From Chitinophagaceae bacterium (GTDB taxonomy: Bacteria; Bacteroidota; Bacteroidia; Chitinophagales; Chitinophagaceae): a DNA stretch of 64,000 bases. This document shows, one piece after another, positions 35,492 to 43,946 of the stretch. The notes under the pieces are model-generated. The model was not told where the DNA came from. It made no database searches and worked only from the letters and a program-made list of their open reading frames with translations. The DNA lies in the NCBI GenBank assembly GCA_017307755.1, contig JAFKGQ010000012.1:62001-126000 (forward strand). The letters run 5' to 3'. Made by a program: the position numbers and the translations under genes. Numbering within the stretch: position 1 is the first letter of the stretch; every line of letters starts with the position of its first letter.

Positions 35492-37124
35492 CATAAAAGT
35501 TGCGGTCGACGGAAAAGCTTTGTTCTCCTTCGAAGTTTAGTGTTTTCCATTCCGGGGTCGGCTCGATCCATTCCGCAGGATGACCTGCTACTACTGCCTT
35601 TACGGGCATGTTAAAGCCTCCCACGCAATTTGTCCAGCGATAGGACAGCATGCTGCTGCTGTTGAACTTGTATTCCAGTGTGGGGATCTTTGTCGTCCGC
35701 AGGTACTGATCGAAGATCCTGGAAAGGTCCTTTTGGGCATACTGGCTGATGTATGTCTCTATCTGTTGCGTTGTGACGGTCTTGTGATAAAAGGTTGCCG
35801 TCAATCCATGCAACAATCCACGGAAGCTGGAATCTCCCAGGATCTGGCGGATCATGTGCAACATATTCCCACCTTTATAATACATATCTCCCGAACCTTC
35901 GTTGTTGACCCCATAGGCGCCGATGATGGGTTTGTCGTTGCGGATGTTCTTGCGGGTGCCGATGCAATAATCATTTCCGGCCTCCACGCCGTCCTGGCAC
36001 GTGGTGTAGAGGGTTTCGGAGTAATTTGTAAATCCTTCATGGACCCACATATCGGCCAGATCGTTGGTGGTGATGTTGTTGCCGAACCATTCATGTCCAC
36101 TTTCATGCACGATGATAAAATCCCATTTCATGCCCCAGCCTGTGCCGGAAAGGTCCCGTCCCAGGTAGCCATTCGCGTAATGATTACCGTAAGCAACGGC
36201 GCTTTGGTGCTCCATACCCAGATGGGGGGCCTCCACCAGCTTGTACCCATCTTCATAAAAAGGGTAGGGGCCCATCCAATATTCGAAACAGCGCAGCATG
36301 CTGTCCGCCTGTTTGAATTGTTCACGGGCTATATCGAGGTTGTAATCCAGTACCCAATAATCGCAGTCCAAAAGGCCCTTTTCGCCCTGGAAGTCCTTAT
36401 GGAAGCTGACGTATTTTCCGATGTAGGGGATGATATCGTAGTTGTTGATGGGGTTGCTCACGGACCATGTGTAGGTGGTCGTTCCATTGCCGTTGTCCTT
36501 TTTCTCTTTTAGCCGGCCATTGCCTATCGCCACGAGCGTATCCGGCACTGTGATGTGCAGGGAAGCGCCGCTGTCCGGCTCGTCGCTTTGATGGTCTTTA
36601 CAAGGGTACCAGGCACTGGCGCCCAATCCCTGGCAGGCTACGCTCATCCAGGGGCGGCCTTGTTTGTCCTTTGTCCAGATCCAGCCGCCATCCCAGGGTG
36701 GACGGACGGCTGCGCGGGGCTGACCTTCAAATTGCACGGTGAGGGTTTCGATACTGCCTTTTTTTATCTCTTTTGGAAAGCTGACATGAAAAACATTGCC
36801 TTCCCTTTTATATTTTAATGTTTTGTTGTTCCAGGTAATAGAGACGATGTTCATAGGTTCCTGCAGGTCCAGCTGGAGCTTTGTGCCGGCCTTTAGTGCC
36901 GCCAGCCGGATATTGTTGAGGCCTTTGATGGACTTCTTTTCGTAAGAAGGGGTGACGTGGATATCATAGTAGATCACATTCCACCAGGCCCGTTCGGGTG
37001 TGATGGTGCCTCGCAATGTATCGGCATGTGTGAATTTCTCCTTTTCGCCTTCGGGCAGTTGGGCGGAAGCAAAGGGCAGGCTTAAAAAGTAACATCCAAG
37101 GGCAAGCAGGGTTACGCGTCTCAT
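35469..37124 (-). CDS. Secreted M1 family aminopeptidase
   Basis: The 551-residue protein has a signal peptide (LPFASAQ). The M1 N-terminal beta domain is followed by the exopeptidase-like motif GMEHQSAV (family GxMEN variant). The zinc site is HESGH at 340-344, with the third ligand Glu363 in WVHEGF, the standard HExxH-x18-E spacing. It lacks the long C-terminal helical domain of large M1 enzymes, like other short Bacteroidota members. It is expected to trim N-terminal residues from peptides in the periplasm. It starts only 32 bases from the divergent peptide-binding protein gene and overlaps the convergent NlpC gene by 23 bases. Confidence 0.92.
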   Translation of the reverse strand: MRRVTLLALGCYFLSLPFASAQLPEGEKEKFTHADTLRGTITPERAWWNVIYYDIHVTPSYEKKSIKGLNNIRLAALKAGTKLQLDLQEPMNIVSITWNNKTLKYKREGNVFHVSFPKEIKKGSIETLTVQFEGQPRAAVRPPWDGGWIWTKDKQGRPWMSVACQGLGASAWYPCKDHQSDEPDSGASLHITVPDTLVAIGNGRLKEKKDNGNGTTTYTWSVSNPINNYDIIPYIGKYVSFHKDFQGEKGLLDCDYWVLDYNLDIAREQFKQADSMLRCFEYWMGPYPFYEDGYKLVEAPHLGMEHQSAVAYGNHYANGYLGRDLSGTGWGMKWDFIIVHESGHEWFGNNITTNDLADMWVHEGFTNYSETLYTTCQDGVEAGNDYCIGTRKNIRNDKPIIGAYGVNNEGSGDMYYKGGNMLHMIRQILGDSSFRGLLHGLTATFYHKTVTTQQIETYISQYAQKDLSRIFDQYLRTTKIPTLEYKFNSSSMLSYRWTNCVGGFNMPVKAVVAGHPAEWIEPTPEWKTLNFEGEQSFSVDRNFYVTVRQLN

Positions 37125-37128
37125 TGCT

Positions 37129-37136
37129 TATATTTG
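37129..37136 (+). promoter_or_regulatory. Bacteroidota -7 box TATATTTG for the peptide-binding lipoprotein gene
   Basis: An exact TAnnTTTG match sits in the 32-base gap between two divergent start codons, 20 bases before ATG 37157. Its upstream -33 region falls inside the first codons of the divergent aminopeptidase gene, so the two control regions overlap. Confidence 0.55.
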
Positions 37137-37156
37137 ATTTTTTGGGGTCGAAAAAA

Positions 37157-38779
37157 ATGAAGATAAACAAAGATTTGTTAATAGTTTGTGTCTTATGGCT
37201 GGCCGGTTGCTCATCCCCGCATACGGAAGGAAAAACGGTCTTCCGGTACAACGAAAAGGACGGCATTGCCTCTCTCGATCCTGCATTTGCCAAGAACCGG
37301 AGCATCATGTGGCCGGTGCACCAACTATACAATACCCTGGTGGAGACGGATAACGAGTTGCACATCGTGCCTGCCCTGGCCCGTACGTGGGGTGTTTCAC
37401 CGGACGGGCGGACCTGGACCTTTCATCTCCGGACGGATGTTTTTTTTCACGACAACGAAGCCTTCCCCGACGGCAAGGGGCGGCGTATGGTTGCCGGGGA
37501 TGTGGTATATAGCTTTAACAGGATCATCGACAAACAGACCGCCAGCAGCGGGGCCTGGATCTTTAATAACCGTGTGGATAGCGTGACGCCTTTTACCGCT
37601 GTCGATGACAGCACTTTTCAATTGAAGCTGATCAACCCTTTCAATCCCATATTGGGCATCCTCAGCATGGAATACTGTTCCATCGTCCCAAAGGAGGTGG
37701 TGCAATTGTATGGGAAGGATTTCCGGAGCCACCCTTGCGGAACGGGTCCTTTTCGTTGTAAGTCCTGGGAGGAAGGCCAGGCGCTTATTTTGCTAAAGAA
37801 CGAACATTATTTTGAAAAGGACAGCACGGGCCGCCCCCTGCCTTATCTGGATGCGATAAAGGTCAGCTTTTATGATGAGAAGGCCACTGAGTTCCTGTTG
37901 TTCCGTCAAGGACAGCTGGACTTTGTAAACGAAATAGACCCTTCATTCAAAGACGAGGTACTGACAAAAAAGGGGCAATTGAAATCGCAGTGGAAAGGGA
38001 AGATCATCCTCTCTACACATTCCTATCTCAACACGGAATACCTGGGGATATTGGTAGATACCTCCAATCCTCTGGTGTCGCATTCTCCATTAAGGCTGCG
38101 GGCTGTCCGGCAAGCCATTAACTATGGGTTCGATCGCCGGAAGATGATGCTTTATTTACGGAATTCCATGGGTACGCCGGCAGAGAATGGTTTTGTACCC
38201 GCGGGTATGCCGGGGTTTGATACTTCGGTTGTCAGGGGATACCATTATGACCCCGTTCTTGCACGCAGACTGCTGGCGGAGGCTGGCTATCCCGAGGGCA
38301 AAGGGTTGCCTGCCATACATTTGCTTACCGTATCGGAGTATGCGGATTTTGCCAGCTTTATCGTCCGGCAGCTGGAGGACGTGGGGCTGAAGGTCCAGGT
38401 GGAGGTGGTACAGAAAAGTCTTTTGCTGGAGCAAACGGCACGGAGTCAGGCGCAGTTCTTCCGGGGCAGCTGGATCGCAGACTATCCGGATGCAGAGAAT
38501 TACCTGAGCGTTTTTTATTCCAGGAACCCTGCGCCACCCAACTATACCCGGTACCATGACGCGGCTTTCGACAGGCTCTATGAACAGGCGCTGCTGGAGA
38601 ACAATGATTCGGCGAGATATGTACTCTATCGCAGGATGGACCAGATCGTGATGGATGCCGCACCGGTGGTGCCGATATGGTATGATGAAGTGATACGGTT
38701 CGTAGACCCGCATGTAAAGGGATTGCAGCCCAATGCGCTTAATCTGCTGGAACTGCGGAAAGTGGATATTGTAAAATAG
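37157..38779 (+). CDS. Peptide/oligopeptide ABC transporter substrate-binding lipoprotein (SBP family 5)
   Basis: The 540-residue lipoprotein has a signal ending WLAGC (lipidated Cys18) and the SBP_bac_5 (DppA/OppA) fold. Recognisable segments are TLVETDNELHIVPALARTW, WTFHLRTDVFFHD, ADVVYSFNRI-like and RQAINYGFDRRKM. It should bind peptides in the periplasm. No permease or ATPase genes are adjacent, so it works with a remote transporter or alone. It is divergent from an M1 aminopeptidase whose products could be its ligands; that link is inferred. Confidence 0.93.
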   Translation: MKINKDLLIVCVLWLAGCSSPHTEGKTVFRYNEKDGIASLDPAFAKNRSIMWPVHQLYNTLVETDNELHIVPALARTWGVSPDGRTWTFHLRTDVFFHDNEAFPDGKGRRMVAGDVVYSFNRIIDKQTASSGAWIFNNRVDSVTPFTAVDDSTFQLKLINPFNPILGILSMEYCSIVPKEVVQLYGKDFRSHPCGTGPFRCKSWEEGQALILLKNEHYFEKDSTGRPLPYLDAIKVSFYDEKATEFLLFRQGQLDFVNEIDPSFKDEVLTKKGQLKSQWKGKIILSTHSYLNTEYLGILVDTSNPLVSHSPLRLRAVRQAINYGFDRRKMMLYLRNSMGTPAENGFVPAGMPGFDTSVVRGYHYDPVLARRLLAEAGYPEGKGLPAIHLLTVSEYADFASFIVRQLEDVGLKVQVEVVQKSLLLEQTARSQAQFFRGSWIADYPDAENYLSVFYSRNPAPPNYTRYHDAAFDRLYEQALLENNDSARYVLYRRMDQIVMDAAPVVPIWYDEVIRFVDPHVKGLQPNALNLLELRKVDIVK

Positions 38780-38790
38780 TCATATTGGTT

Positions 38791-38832
38791 TGATGGGGTT
38801 CTTTGTGTATCATTACAGTCAACCCCAAATCA
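38791..38832. repeat. Imperfect inverted repeat before the small membrane protein gene
   Basis: TGATGGGGTT (38791-38800) pairs with AACCCC-AA-ATCA (38821-38832), with two unpaired bases on the right arm. It ends 7 bases before the ATG at 38840. It could act as an operator or as a leader hairpin affecting ribosome access. Confidence 0.35.
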
Positions 38833-38839
38833 TCCATCT

Positions 38840-39166
38840 ATGAAAATCCTCGGCATCGAAGGCCTCACCGATCAGCAGATCAACGAAGATCTTAACAATG
38901 GAGGCAAATTTGTAATCTATCGTTATACTATTTCCATCATCATCCTTACTTTCAGACGTTCATCGGACGTGTATTTTATCCGTCCGGGTGAGAGTCCTGT
39001 GGTGAAAGGACTGGGCTGGACCTTGCTCACTTTGTTATTAGGATGGTGGGGGATACCCTGGGGGCCCATCTATACGATCGGCTGTCTGGGCACTAATCTT
39101 TCGGGTGGGAAGGATGTGACTAAAGAGATCACTGGCGCGAGGGATGTACAGGCGCTGGTCAGTTGA
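38840..39166 (+). CDS. Conserved small membrane protein of unknown function
   Basis: The 108-residue protein has one likely membrane-buried helix (TLLTLLLGWWGIPWGPIYTIG), preceded by an amphipathic beta-like stretch (YTISIIILTFRRSSDVYFIRPGE). The GWWGxPWGPIYTI motif recurs in small Bacteroidota and planctomycete proteins from memory, but no function is known to me. It is transcribed alone, downstream of the SBP gene by 60 bases. Confidence 0.75.
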   Translation: MKILGIEGLTDQQINEDLNNGGKFVIYRYTISIIILTFRRSSDVYFIRPGESPVVKGLGWTLLTLLLGWWGIPWGPIYTIGCLGTNLSGGKDVTKEITGARDVQALVS

Positions 39167-39182
39167 CGATCTGCCGGCTGAA

Positions 39183-39209
39183 AATAAAAAACCCCGCTTT
39201 CGCGGGGTT
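39183..39209 (-). terminator. Intrinsic terminator of msrA
   Basis: A perfect 8-bp stem AACCCCGC/GCGGGGTT has a 4-nt loop. On the minus strand it is followed by TTTTTATTTT, so it ends the msrA transcript. The plus strand has no good T-run. Confidence 0.92.
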
Positions 39210-39214
39210 CCTGT

Positions 39215-39877
39215 TTAATTATTCTTTTTCAACTTCTTTGCAAACACTTTTTCAAACTTCTCTACTTTCGGCCGTATCACCAGGTAGCAATAGGGCTGCG
39301 ACCCATGCGTAGCATAATAGTTCTGGTGATAATCCTCCGCGGGGTAGAATTTTGTATAGGCGGTGATCTCGGTGACGATGGGCTTGTCGTAAGCTCCGCT
39401 CTTATTCAACTCAGCCTTGTAATGTTCGGCCTTTTGTCTTTGCTCTTCATTGTGGTAGAAGATCGCGCTACGGTATTGCGTTCCCACGTCATTTCCCTGT
39501 TTGTTGAGGCTGGTGGGGTCGTGTGATTCCCAGAATACTTCCAGCAGCTCGTCATAAGTGATGACGGTGGGGTCATAGATGATCTCCAGCGATTCTGCGT
39601 GGCCCGTGGTACCTGTGCAGACCTGTTCATAGGAGGGATTGGCCACATGTCCGCCTGTGTAACCCGAAGTGGCTTTTAGTACGCCTTTTAATTCCTGGAA
39701 AACAGCTTCCGTGCACCAGAAGCATCCTGTTCCAAACGTGGCTGTATCAGTCTTTTTGCCTGCCGGTATCTTCTCTTCGTTCATTGTTATGGGTTGTTTT
39801 GTGGACGGCTCCGCGCAGGAAGCCGAAAATATTGCTAAAGTAGTCGTAATTGCTAAGAAGGTCATGGCGCTTTGCAT
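39215..39877 (-). CDS. msrA: Peptide-methionine (S)-S-oxide reductase MsrA, lipoprotein
   Basis: The enzyme repairs S-methionine sulfoxide in proteins. The active site is GCFWC at residues 51-55 (nucleophile Cys52). GYTGGHVANPSYEQVCTGTTGHAE and the C-terminal YHQNY follow, all standard. The N-terminus is a lipoprotein signal (AIFSASC, Cys21), so this copy acts in the periplasm or outer membrane. An alternative start is ATG 39865. The terminator sits right after the stop. Length is 220 residues including the signal. Confidence 0.96.
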   Translation of the reverse strand: MQSAMTFLAITTTLAIFSASCAEPSTKQPITMNEEKIPAGKKTDTATFGTGCFWCTEAVFQELKGVLKATSGYTGGHVANPSYEQVCTGTTGHAESLEIIYDPTVITYDELLEVFWESHDPTSLNKQGNDVGTQYRSAIFYHNEEQRQKAEHYKAELNKSGAYDKPIVTEITAYTKFYPAEDYHQNYYATHGSQPYCYLVIRPKVEKFEKVFAKKLKKNN

Positions 39878-39991
39878 TGAATGATGGTATAAAGTTATGT
39901 ACGCTATATGACAGTTGGCAGCTTTAAAAAGTTTGTTAATAGAGGGTTACTGGGAGCCGGAAAAATAATAAGTTAAACTTATAAACCTATT

Positions 39992-40021
39992 TAATAAAGT
40001 AATTTTATTAGTTTACCTTTG
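39992..40021 (+). promoter_or_regulatory. Promoter and candidate MarR operator
   Basis: The 19-bp inverted repeat TAATAAA-GTAAT-TTTATTA (39992-40010) lies directly before the exact -7 box TACCTTTG (40014-40021). It is in the position of the spacer and -33 region. The ATG follows the box by only 5 bases, implying a leaderless or near-leaderless transcript. Autoregulation by the MarR protein is likely. Confidence 0.55.
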
Positions 40022-40026
40022 TACCC

Positions 40027-40464
40027 ATGAATGCAACCGCAAAAGACATCGAGATCGCGGCAGGGCTTCGGACGGTGATCCATCGTCTGGTGAAGGTGCT
40101 CCGCAAGCATACCCGTAATGACGAAATGCTGTCGCTCACTGAACGTTCGACGTTGGGGCTGTTGTATCAACATGGCCAGTTACTACCCACGGAACTGGCC
40201 CAGATAGAGAAAGTGACGGCCCAGTCCATGTCGCAGGTGATCGCGAATCTTTCGAAGATCGCCTATGTTGACAAGACTCCCGCAGTGGATGACAAACGGA
40301 AAGTATACCTGTCGCTGACCCCTGCCGGCAAGGAATATATCGAGCGTCAACGCCAGGAAAAACAGGAATGGCTGGCACGTACGCTGCATGAAAGGTTGTC
40401 TGCCCGTGAAAAGGAATTGCTTTCAGAAGCGATAACCATACTGACCAAGCTGATGGATGAATGA
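40027..40464 (+). CDS. MarR family transcriptional regulator
   Basis: The 145-residue protein has the MarR winged helix. The recognition region LTERSTLGLLYQHGQLLPTELAQIEKVTAQSMSQVIANL is followed by the wing VDDKRKVYLSLTPAGKEYI. MarR dimers usually repress a neighbouring efflux or stress gene and release DNA on binding small phenolic or drug-like molecules. It is 26 bases before an MFS exporter on the same strand, the usual regulator-pump pairing. A palindrome over its promoter suggests autoregulation. Confidence 0.94.
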   Translation: MNATAKDIEIAAGLRTVIHRLVKVLRKHTRNDEMLSLTERSTLGLLYQHGQLLPTELAQIEKVTAQSMSQVIANLSKIAYVDKTPAVDDKRKVYLSLTPAGKEYIERQRQEKQEWLARTLHERLSAREKELLSEAITILTKLMDE

Positions 40465-40490
40465 CTTGCAGGAAGAATGATTGAATTATT

Positions 40491-41774
40491 ATGAAGCTAT
40501 CTACTTTCAACTCATTATATAGCCGTAACTACAGGCTGTATTTTTATGGACAATTCGTATCCCTCATCGGTACCTGGATGCAGCGTACGGCTGTAAGCTG
40601 GGTTGTCTATACACTGACGCACAGCGCTTTTATGTTGGGGCTTACGTTTTTTGCGGGGCAATTCCCTTCCTTTTTACTGGGTTTATTCGGAGGAGTAGTA
40701 TCTGATCGTTATAACCGTTTTCGCGTGCTGCTGACCACGCAGTTCGCATCGCTGTTGCAAGCCTCGACCCTTGCCGTTCTTATTCTTTTGGGTGATTATA
40801 AGGTGTGGGAGCTGCTGGCGCTCAGTGTTTTTCTGGGGTGTATCAATGCCTTTGACGTGCCTGCCCGGCAGGCCCTGGTGTATGAGATGGTGGATGATAA
40901 GGCGGATATTCCCAATGCTCTTGCCCTCAATTCTTCAATGGTCAATCTGGCCAGGCTGATCGGCCCTGCCATGGCAGGCGTGGTCCTGGAAAAACTGGGA
41001 GCCGGCACCTGTTTTATCCTGAATGCGGCCAGCTTTATAGCCGTCATCGGCTCGTTGCTGAGGATGCGGCTGCCGGCTTATAAGCCCAAGGTGCACGACA
41101 AAAAAGTATTTACTGAGATGAAGGAAGGTTTTCAGTATCTGAAACAGACGCCTTCCATCGCCAAGGTGATCCTCATGCTGGCCATTATGAGCCTGCTGGT
41201 GATACCTTATGCGACCATGATGCCTGTGTACGCAAAAGTCATTTTTAAAGGTGATGCCACCACTTTTGGCTATATCGACAGTTTTATAGGGTTGGGGGCC
41301 GTCACGGGCGCCCTTTACCTGGCCAGTCTGCCTGCGGCTGTCAACCGAAGGAAGATACTCTGGCAAAATACGATCCTGTTTGGGATAGGTCTAATACTTT
41401 TCTCTTACACCGCCTGGTTCCCGCTGGCGATGGTCTTTGCCATGGTGTCGGGTTTTGGGATGATGGCGCAGACTACCATCACCAATACCATTATCCAGAC
41501 GACCGTGGCCCCGGACATGCGGGGGCGGGTCATCAGCTTCTTTGCGATGGCTTATTTCGGCCTGCAGCCATTAGGCAGCCTGCTGATAGGGACGGTGTCC
41601 CAGCACATCGGGGCTCCGGCTACGCTGCTGTCAGAAGGGATCGCAGCCCTGATCATCGTCGGTATCTTCTGGAAATATCTCCGAGAAAAAGAGCCGTTGG
41701 CCGAGGAGCCGGAGCATATCTCCATCGAAGATGGAGCCCTGCCCGCCCATGAAGAATTGCCTGCCATGCAATAG
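40491..41774 (+). CDS. MFS exporter (EntS/MFS_3 type)
   Basis: The 427-residue, 12-helix inner-membrane carrier belongs to the enterobactin-exporter-like branch of MFS. Features are FYGQFVSLIGTWMQRTAVSWVVY in helix 1, GGVVSDRYNRFRVLL in the first cytoplasmic loop and FDVPARQALVYEMV in the mid segment. It probably exports a small molecule or drug. It lies in an apparent operon with the upstream MarR gene. The substrate is unknown. Confidence 0.92.
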   Translation: MKLSTFNSLYSRNYRLYFYGQFVSLIGTWMQRTAVSWVVYTLTHSAFMLGLTFFAGQFPSFLLGLFGGVVSDRYNRFRVLLTTQFASLLQASTLAVLILLGDYKVWELLALSVFLGCINAFDVPARQALVYEMVDDKADIPNALALNSSMVNLARLIGPAMAGVVLEKLGAGTCFILNAASFIAVIGSLLRMRLPAYKPKVHDKKVFTEMKEGFQYLKQTPSIAKVILMLAIMSLLVIPYATMMPVYAKVIFKGDATTFGYIDSFIGLGAVTGALYLASLPAAVNRRKILWQNTILFGIGLILFSYTAWFPLAMVFAMVSGFGMMAQTTITNTIIQTTVAPDMRGRVISFFAMAYFGLQPLGSLLIGTVSQHIGAPATLLSEGIAALIIVGIFWKYLREKEPLAEEPEHISIEDGALPAHEELPAMQ

Positions 41775-41794
41775 GTATAGCCGCCGGAAGTGTG

Positions 41795-41802
41795 TACTTT
41801 TG
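41795..41802 (+). promoter_or_regulatory. Bacteroidota -7 box TACTTTTG for the mutS2-like gene
   Basis: An exact TAnnTTTG match lies 6 bases before ATG 41809. The transcript would start at or very near the start codon, so it is probably leaderless. Confidence 0.55.
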
Positions 41803-41808
41803 CGCGTT

Positions 41809-43923
41809 ATGAAAATTTTTCCGGAATCGGCCCTGGTTCAATTAGAGTTTGACAAAATAAAGGCCCTTTTAACTGAGCAGTGTAATACTGAATATGCCCG
41901 GGCAAAGGCCGGCGACCTCCGTATTCATACCCGTAAGGAATTTATCGAGCTGGAGTTGCAGCAAACTCATGAGTTCAAGCTGCTGACCGGCAACGGTCAA
42001 TACTTTCCCAACGATCATACCCTGAACCTTGCCCGGGAGTTAAAGCTGCTGGGTATCCCCGGCGCAACACTGACGGGAGAACATTTTATGCAGATACGCC
42101 GGCTGGCGGAAAGCATACAGGGCATTTTCCGGTGGTTTGACGCCGAACGGAAGATCGCTTATCCGGCCCTGGCAAAAGTGATCGCGCATACGCACTATGA
42201 GAAAGGCATCATCGCCGCCATCGATGAGGTCCTGGATGAATCCGGCATCGTACGGGACAATGCTTCTGAAGAGCTGGCGAATATCCGGATGAGTCTTTAT
42301 CGTAAGCGGAACGAATTAAGACGGGTGTTCGACCGTATCCTCTCCAAACTGGCCAAGTCCGGATATGTGGCGGATATAGAAGAATCCTTTCTCAACGGAA
42401 GAAGGGTAGTGGCAATCTACGCGGAGCACAAACGGCAGGTGAAAGGTATCCTGCATGGCGAGAGCGATACCCGCAGGACTTCTTTTATCGAGCCGGAAGA
42501 GACTATCGAGCTGAACAACGAGGTCTTTTCGCTGGAACATGCCGAGAGCAGGGAGGTGAACCGTATCCTGCGGGAGCTGACCCAGCGGTTGTCGGTGCAT
42601 GCTCCTTTATTGTCTGTATGGCATGACGTGCTGGGTGAATTCGATTTTATCCGGGCCAAGGCCCGGCTGGCGACGGAAATGAACGCCAACTTTCCACAGC
42701 TGCTGGATAAATCGCATGTGCATCTCCGGCAGGCTTATCACCCTTTGCTGTACCTGTACAACCGCAAGAACCAAAAGCCTACAATCCCCACCAATATATC
42801 GTTGAATGAGAAAGACCGCATCCTTGTCATCTCAGGGCCAAATGCAGGCGGCAAAACAGTGACATTGAAGACGGTGGGGCTGCTGCAGCTGATGTTGCAG
42901 AGCGGACTGCTGGTGCCCGTGCATCCCGACAGCGAGATGGGGATATTCAAACAACTGATGATCCACATCGGGGATACGCAAAGCCTGGAGTTCGAGCTGA
43001 GCACCTATAGTTCGCATTTGAAGAACATGCGTTATTTTATGGAGAATGCTAATGGCAGGACCCTTTTCTTTATCGATGAGCTGGGCAGCGGCAGCGACCC
43101 CAACCTGGGCGGCGCCTTTGCGGAAGTGATCCTGGAAGAGCTGGTGAAGAAGCATTCCTTTGGCATCGTCACCACACATTATCTCAACCTGAAAGTGATG
43201 GCGAACAAGACATCGGGTATCATCAACGGGGCCATGGCCTTCGACGAGACGAACCTGATGCCTTTGTACAAGCTGATCATCGGCAAGCCGGGCAGCTCCT
43301 ATACTTTCTCCATTGCCGAGCGTATCGGGCTGGAGCCCCGGCTGATACAACGTGCCCGCACCCTGGTGGATGAAGATCATTTCCGTCTGGATAAATTGCT
43401 GAACCGTACCGAGCAGGACCTCCGCCATCTGGAACAACGGGAGAAAGAGCTGCAGAAACTGATGAAGGAGAACGAGAAGCTGAAGAAAGAGATGGAGGCC
43501 TTTATTCATAAAGAAAAACATACCCAGCAGGTGGAACTGCTGAAACACCAGAATAAGATCACCGAAGATCGGCTGGCCTATCTAAAGGAAATGGAACGCA
43601 AGCTGCGGCAGATCATCTTCGACTGGCGCAAGGCAGAGGATAAGAATGAAGTGATCAAACAAATGCAGGCGCTGCTGTTCAAGCAAAAAGAAAAACAGGT
43701 GAACGAGAAGGTGCGTAAGAAATTTGATGCCCGTTATGAAGAGGTAGGCGGTGATGTGCAGATAGGACAAAAGGTGATGATGAAAAAGAACCATCAGGTG
43801 GGGACGGTAAAGGAGATCCGTGGCAAAAAGGCCGTGGTGCAGGTGGGGCTTATTCCTATCACGGTGGGGCTCTCGGATCTCATCGTTGTACGCGACAAGC
43901 CGCAGGAGGAGGCGGCGGAGTAA
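41809..43923 (+). CDS. MutS2-like DNA-binding ATPase lacking Smr domain
   Basis: The 704-residue protein has the MutS2 layout of core and clamp helices, then the ATPase with Walker A GPNAGGKT at 343-350 and Walker B TLFFIDELGSGSDP. The ABC-type signature region and TTHYLNLKV follow. A coiled coil at about residues 530-640 carries many Glu/Lys pairs. It ends with a KOW-like beta segment (NHQVGTVKEIRGKKAVVQVG). The Smr nuclease domain usual at the C-terminus of MutS2 is absent. MutS2 proteins act on branched DNA and, in other bacteria, on stalled or collided ribosomes. ATG 41809 is set by the promoter box and conserved N-terminus; an upstream frame is spurious. Confidence 0.9.
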   Translation: MKIFPESALVQLEFDKIKALLTEQCNTEYARAKAGDLRIHTRKEFIELELQQTHEFKLLTGNGQYFPNDHTLNLARELKLLGIPGATLTGEHFMQIRRLAESIQGIFRWFDAERKIAYPALAKVIAHTHYEKGIIAAIDEVLDESGIVRDNASEELANIRMSLYRKRNELRRVFDRILSKLAKSGYVADIEESFLNGRRVVAIYAEHKRQVKGILHGESDTRRTSFIEPEETIELNNEVFSLEHAESREVNRILRELTQRLSVHAPLLSVWHDVLGEFDFIRAKARLATEMNANFPQLLDKSHVHLRQAYHPLLYLYNRKNQKPTIPTNISLNEKDRILVISGPNAGGKTVTLKTVGLLQLMLQSGLLVPVHPDSEMGIFKQLMIHIGDTQSLEFELSTYSSHLKNMRYFMENANGRTLFFIDELGSGSDPNLGGAFAEVILEELVKKHSFGIVTTHYLNLKVMANKTSGIINGAMAFDETNLMPLYKLIIGKPGSSYTFSIAERIGLEPRLIQRARTLVDEDHFRLDKLLNRTEQDLRHLEQREKELQKLMKENEKLKKEMEAFIHKEKHTQQVELLKHQNKITEDRLAYLKEMERKLRQIIFDWRKAEDKNEVIKQMQALLFKQKEKQVNEKVRKKFDARYEEVGGDVQIGQKVMMKKNHQVGTVKEIRGKKAVVQVGLIPITVGLSDLIVVRDKPQEEAAE

Positions 43924-43946
43924 TTTTACGGATATATTTTATTGAT

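Noticed and set aside
35580..36512. 310-codon open frame on the plus strand
   Set aside because: It lies fully inside the M1 aminopeptidase gene on the other strand, whose motifs are intact. It is a shadow of skewed third codon positions.
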